DNA from: JAPLKX01 sp035530195
GTDB lineage: Bacteria; Hydrogenedentota; Hydrogenedentia; Hydrogenedentales; SLHB01
Direction of reading: 5' to 3'
DNA length: 16,534 bases
NCBI GenBank assembly: GCA_035530195.1
Contig: DATKVG010000159.1
Span: 1-16,534 of the forward strand
Shown: piece after piece, positions 13,539 to 16,534 of the stretch
Layout of the letters: each line of letters starts with the position of its first letter
Position numbering within the stretch: the stretch's first letter is position 1
Position numbers and translations under genes: made by a program
Notes under the pieces: generated by a model
Told to the model about the DNA's origin: nothing
What the model saw: only the letters and a program-made list of their open reading frames with translations
Databases searched by the model: none

Positions 13539-14114
13539 CTAGATTTTGTTTTCTTGGCCGCGGAGTATTCGGGTGATGTTTGCGCGGTGTTTGTAGATGA
13601 CGTAGAGTGCGACGAGGGCGGCGGCGGCTTGGAGTGGCCATGGTGCGCCGAGGCCGATGACGGATGCGGCGAGGACGATTGCGGCGACGATCGAGCCGGC
13701 GCTTACCATCCGGGTGAGTGCGACGACGGCACCGAATGCGGCGACGGCTATGGCGGTTGGTATGGGGGCGAGCGCGGCAAACACTGCGCCGCCGGTGGCG
13801 ACGCCTTTGCCGCCGCGGAACCGGAGGAATATCGAGGCGGTGTGGCCGAGTATGGCGGCGATACCGCAGGCGAGGGGGAGGTATTGCCAGGGGGCGAGGC
13901 GGCCGAACAGGAGTACGGCTACGAGCCCTTTTGCGGCGTCTCCGGCGAGCGCGATTGCGCCAATCCTTTTGCCGAGGACCCGCATAGTGTTTGTGGCGCC
14001 GATGTTTTTGCTGCCCTGTTCGCGGATGTCGACGCCGCGGAATTTAAGGCCGAGCCAGAGGCCGGTGGGGATCGAACCGATGAGGTAGGAAAGGAGGATG
14101 GCGAGGAACGTCAT
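13539..14114 (-). CDS. plsY: Acyl-phosphate:glycerol-3-phosphate acyltransferase PlsY
   Basis: PlsY transfers an acyl group from acyl-phosphate to sn-glycerol-3-phosphate, the first membrane-bound step of phospholipid synthesis. The protein has 191 residues, typical of the family. It starts ATG 14114 overlapping the der stop (ATGA). The N-terminal helix with LIGSIPTG (about 11-18), GSKNIGATNTMRVLGKRIG (about 34-52) and RFRGGKGVATGGAVFAAL (about 98-115) are the three conserved PlsY motifs. Hydrophobic segments before, between and after them agree with five to seven membrane passes. A PlsX partner is not present in the window. It is coupled to der and pgsA on the same strand. Confidence 0.95.
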   Translation of the reverse strand: MTFLAILLSYLIGSIPTGLWLGLKFRGVDIREQGSKNIGATNTMRVLGKRIGAIALAGDAAKGLVAVLLFGRLAPWQYLPLACGIAAILGHTASIFLRFRGGKGVATGGAVFAALAPIPTAIAVAAFGAVVALTRMVSAGSIVAAIVLAASVIGLGAPWPLQAAAALVALYVIYKHRANITRILRGQENKI

Positions 14115-15499
14115 GCTTTTTTCTCCCGTTGTTCCTCGCGCAGCTCGAGGCGGATGGGTACGCCTTCAAACCCGTATTTTTCGCGGAGCCTGTTTTCGAT
14201 GAAGCGCATGTAACTGAAGTGGAACAGTCTTTTCTGGTTGACGAACAGGATGAATGTGGTGGGTTTTATGCCGGATTGCGTGGCATATCGGATTTTTGCG
14301 ACTTTGCCTTTCTGGACGGAGGGCGCGTGAACGGCTCTGATGACTTCCATGAATTTGTTGAGATCGGCGGTTCCGATTCGTTTATGTGCTTCGGCTGCGA
14401 CGTTGTCGATGTAGTCGAATACTTTGAACAAGCGGAGGCGGGTGAGGTTTGAGATGGTCAGCCAGGGGACGTAGTTGAGGAAGGGGGCTTTGAATTCGAG
14501 TTCGTCTTTGAGGGATTTGAGGCGGGCTTCCTTGCGATCGACGAGGTCCCACTTGGTCCAGACGAGCATCATAGCGGTGCCTTGTTCGTGGACATAATCG
14601 ACGATTCGTTTGTCCTGCTCGGTGATACCCTCGGTGGCGTCCATCATGACGAGGCAGACGTCTGCGCGGCGGACGGCGCGGAGGGATCGGCTGACGCTGA
14701 AATGTTCGACGTACCGTTTGATGCCGGCTTTTTTTCGGAGGCCGGCGGTGTCGATGAAGAGGTAGTCGTTGCCTTTCCAGTGGAACTCGATATCGACGGC
14801 GTCTCGTGTGGTACCGGGTGTTTCGTCGACGATGACGCGTTCTTCGTTGAGTATGGCGTTGACGAACGAGCTTTTTCCGACATTGGGTTTTCCGATGACG
14901 GCGACCTTGATGATGGCGGGCTCAGCCTCCTCCTCCGGTTCTTCCTCCTCCGGCAACTCCTCTGCGGCCGGTTGCGGCGTCTTGGCGGATTCCGGCAGGT
15001 GTTTGACGACCTCGTCGAGGAGGGTGTCGATGCCGAGGCCGTGTGTGGAGCTGATGGCGAAGGGTTCGCCGAACCCGAGGCGGTAGAAATCGAACCGGTT
15101 TTGTTCGAGCTTTGGGTTGTCGAGCTTGTTGATGGCGAGGATGACGGGTTTGCCGTATTTGAACAGTTCTTCGCGCAGTTCCTCGTCGACCCGGGTGAGT
15201 TCCTGCTGGCCATCGATAAGGAAAATGACGACGTGAGCCTCATTGATGGCTTTTCGGATTTGTTCCTGCATTTTTTTGACGATGGGGTCAATGGGGTTTT
15301 CGACGATGCCGCCGGTGTCGACGACGCGGAATGGGCGTCCTTCCCATTCGGCTGATGAGTAGGACCGGTCGCGAGTGATGCCTTCTTCGAAATGGACGAT
15401 GGCCCCCTGGCGTCCGGCGATGCGGTTGTAGAGCGTGGATTTGCCGACGTTTGGCCGCCCGACAATAGCGACCAGAGGTAGTTTTTTCTTTTTAGCCAC
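14111..15499 (-). CDS. der: Ribosome biogenesis GTPase Der (EngA), tandem GTPase domains
   Basis: Der acts in 50S subunit assembly. The protein has 462 residues from GTG 15499, which directly abuts the pgsA stop (TAGTG). An open frame runs further upstream but only in pgsA's shadow. Domain 1 has GRPNVGKST (14-22), DTGG (61-64) and NKLD (124-127). Domain 2 has GKPNVGKSS (203-211), DTAG (250-253) and TKWD. An acidic linker EELPEEEEPEEEAEP at about 180-194 joins them. The C-terminal KH-like domain contains TTFILFVNQKRLFHFSYMRFIEN-type sequence, followed by a basic tail. All G1, G3 and G4 motifs are intact in both domains. It lies between pgsA and plsY, linking ribosome maturation and lipid genes in one operon. 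Confidence 0.96.
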   Translation of the reverse strand: MAKKKKLPLVAIVGRPNVGKSTLYNRIAGRQGAIVHFEEGITRDRSYSSAEWEGRPFRVVDTGGIVENPIDPIVKKMQEQIRKAINEAHVVIFLIDGQQELTRVDEELREELFKYGKPVILAINKLDNPKLEQNRFDFYRLGFGEPFAISSTHGLGIDTLLDEVVKHLPESAKTPQPAAEELPEEEEPEEEAEPAIIKVAVIGKPNVGKSSFVNAILNEERVIVDETPGTTRDAVDIEFHWKGNDYLFIDTAGLRKKAGIKRYVEHFSVSRSLRAVRRADVCLVMMDATEGITEQDKRIVDYVHEQGTAMMLVWTKWDLVDRKEARLKSLKDELEFKAPFLNYVPWLTISNLTRLRLFKVFDYIDNVAAEAHKRIGTADLNKFMEVIRAVHAPSVQKGKVAKIRYATQSGIKPTTFILFVNQKRLFHFSYMRFIENRLREKYGFEGVPIRLELREEQREKKA

Positions 15500-16050
15500 T
15501 AGGCCTCGTCTTCGTTTCCGATTTGTTTGATGCCGTCGCGCATGTAATCGACGTATGAGACGGCGGATATGATCAATGTTACCACCATGAGGTGGCGTGC
15601 GATTGGGAGTTCGAGGAGGACGGCGATCACGAGGCTCATTTGGAACAGGGTGGTGAGCTTGCCGGTGATTTTGGGTCGGACGCGGACGGGCCCGTAGAAT
15701 TCGTTGATGAGGTACGCGCCGACGACGATCATGGAGTCGCGCAGGAGGATGACGACGGGGAACCACAATGGTATTCGGTACGCGAAGTTGGAATTGACGG
15801 CCATGACGACGAATCCGATGTTGATCATGAGCTTGTCGGCCATGGGGTCGAGTATGGTGCCGAGTTTTGTTTTCTGGTTGTACGCGCGTGCGACGAACCC
15901 GTCGAGTGCGTCGGAAACAGCGGCGAGGAAGTAGACGATGAGTGCGCCGTGACGCAGCCAGGGCTGTTCGCGGGTGTAGCTGACGATGAGGCCGGCGAAC
16001 ACCGGCACGAGGAACAGCCGGAAGATGGTGATTCGATTGGCGAGCGTCAC
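15499..16050 (-). CDS. pgsA: CDP-diacylglycerol--glycerol-3-phosphate 3-phosphatidyltransferase (CDP-alcohol phosphatidyltransferase)
   Basis: It would form phosphatidylglycerol phosphate from CDP-diacylglycerol and glycerol-3-phosphate in the cytoplasmic membrane. The protein has 183 residues from GTG 16050, with TAAGG upstream on the minus strand. It opens with LANRITIFRLFLVPVFAGLI, the PgsA-type N-terminus. The CDP-alcohol phosphatidyltransferase signature D47-xx-D50-G-xx-A-R-x8-G64-xxx-D68-xxx-D72 is intact (SDALDGFVARAYNQ, then GTILDPMADK). Several hydrophobic segments follow. Its last base overlaps the der start. Some related members use other alcohols, but the N-terminus and neighbours favour PgsA. 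Confidence 0.93.
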   Translation of the reverse strand: MTLANRITIFRLFLVPVFAGLIVSYTREQPWLRHGALIVYFLAAVSDALDGFVARAYNQKTKLGTILDPMADKLMINIGFVVMAVNSNFAYRIPLWFPVVILLRDSMIVVGAYLINEFYGPVRVRPKITGKLTTLFQMSLVIAVLLELPIARHLMVVTLIISAVSYVDYMRDGIKQIGNEDEA

Positions 16051-16097
16051 AAGCGGGGCCTTAGGTGGCCGGCAGGGGAGCCGGAGTGGTGTGGGGA

Positions 16098-16111
16098 ATG
16101 GCTATCGCCAT
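16098..16111. terminator. Small hairpin in the response-regulator/pgsA spacer
   Basis: ATGGC (16098-16102) pairs with GCCAT (16107-16111) across TATC, and GG/CC pairs can extend it around a bulged A. It is in the 120-bp gap between the response-regulator stop and pgsA. There is no U tract. It is a weak candidate terminator. Confidence 0.25.
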
Positions 16112-16170
16112 CCGGTTTCGAGGGCTTGAAGCAGCCACAATTCCAGGATCTCCCTTTCCGGCGGGCCGAC

Positions 16171-16534
16171 CTACGATTGTTCCAGCTTGAGGTAACGTCG
16201 GATTTGGGCCACCAATTCCATGGGCAGAAACGGCTTGACAATGAGCGTTGCGGCGCCGAGCTTGAGTGTGTGAGCGCGTGCGTCGGGTGTGTGGGCGGAA
16301 CTGACGCAGATGACGGGAATAGCCTGAGTCTGCGGGTTGGCCTTGATCTGCTCGCACACCTCGTAGCCGCTGATCATGGGCATCATGAGGTCGAGGAGCA
16401 CGAGGTCGGGCTTCTCGGCATCGACGAGGTCGAGCGCACTGATCCCGTCAAACGCGCTGACGACGTCAAAACCTTCCGTCCGAAGCGTCCGCTCCATGAA
16501 AGCCACGACATCGGGCTCATCGTCCACCACGAGG
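16171..16534 (-). CDS. Response regulator receiver domain protein, 5' end outside window
   Basis: The receiver domain of a two-component or phosphorelay protein is nearly complete, about 120 residues. The frame stays open past the right edge; LVVDDEPDVVAF at the visible start is the usual beta-1 with the acidic pair. The phosphoacceptor Asp lies in DLVLLDLMMPMISGYE. The Thr/Ser switch is in VICVSSAHT, and Lys is in LIVKPFLP. The C-terminus ends ten residues after the last domain helix (RRYLKLEQS), so it may be a stand-alone CheY-like or PilG-like receiver, or the end of a larger protein whose N-terminal part lies outside. The partner kinase is not visible. Confidence 0.85.
   Translation of the reverse strand, partial: LVVDDEPDVVAFMERTLRTEGFDVVSAFDGISALDLVDAEKPDLVLLDLMMPMISGYEVCEQIKANPQTQAIPVICVSSAHTPDARAHTLKLGAATLIVKPFLPMELVAQIRRYLKLEQS

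Noticed and set aside
13328..13576. Small frame encoding AKSG repeats from the 12-mer array
   Set aside because: The repeat has a length divisible by three, so any frame gives a periodic peptide. There is no ribosome binding site or family, and the frame runs through the palindromic element.
12927..14213. 428-residue plus-strand open frame over the GHMP kinase, 12-mer array and plsY
   Set aside because: It reads through two real minus-strand genes and the tandem repeats, with Asp/Gly/Cys-rich low-complexity content. There is no support as a protein.
15500..15766. N-terminal extension of Der to 15766
   Set aside because: The extension is Arg/His/Pro-rich sequence lying fully inside pgsA in another frame. 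Der normally starts just before the first GxPNVGKS motif, matching the GTG at 15499.

Overview
The window is a GC-rich, gene-dense bacterial chromosome segment. It encodes envelope-lipid, RNA and protein housekeeping enzymes plus several lineage-specific exported proteins. Three features suggest a PVC-like or Hydrogenedentota-type Gram-negative bacterium: a DUF1559-type prepilin with the GFTLIELLVVIAII leader and a C-terminal H-x10-DG motif; a tandem pair of exported DUF4139 proteins; and intergenic spacers packed with small palindromes and short tandem repeats. This placement is an inference from family and repeat style, since no rRNA or other taxonomic marker is present.

Layout. 1-301: 3' end of a thrombospondin-type-3 protein with a C-terminal membrane anchor. 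317-354: strong hairpin. 677-5955 (+): two DUF4139 paralogues separated by a nested palindromic repeat block, then nnrE (4-bp overlap), then a PlsC-like acyltransferase (23-bp overlap). 5933-7807 (-): polytopic GT-C-like membrane protein, overlapping the acyltransferase tail to tail. 7823-7913: three imperfect 30-bp tandem repeats in a divergent intergenic region. 8037-8828 (+): prepilin-like protein. 8845-8923: a 9-bp periodic GTGGAC array with its inverted copy. 8944-10472 (+): thpR, yggT, pcm. 10526-10942 (-): small YtrA-type GntR regulator. 11364-13226 (-): rsmI and a glucuronokinase-like GHMP kinase, with repeat-filled spacers. 13361-13531: eight copies of a 12-mer and a three-way-junction palindromic element. 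13539-16050 (-): pgsA, der and plsY, with overlapping junctions. 16171-16534 (-): response-regulator receiver domain running off the window.

Functional links. PlsY makes lysophosphatidate, a PlsC-type enzyme would acylate it, and PgsA makes phosphatidylglycerol phosphate. The PlsC-like protein here has a degenerate Glu motif, so its role in that path is uncertain. ThpR, RsmI and Der act in RNA processing or ribosome biogenesis. Pcm and NnrE repair damaged protein and damaged NAD(P)H.

No CRISPR array, phage module, defence island, transposase, tRNA or rRNA is visible. The most unusual content is non-coding. At least six spacers carry different repeat types, including a 76-nt element that folds (by eye) into an outer stem with two hairpins sharing the same octaloop, AAACTGCC.
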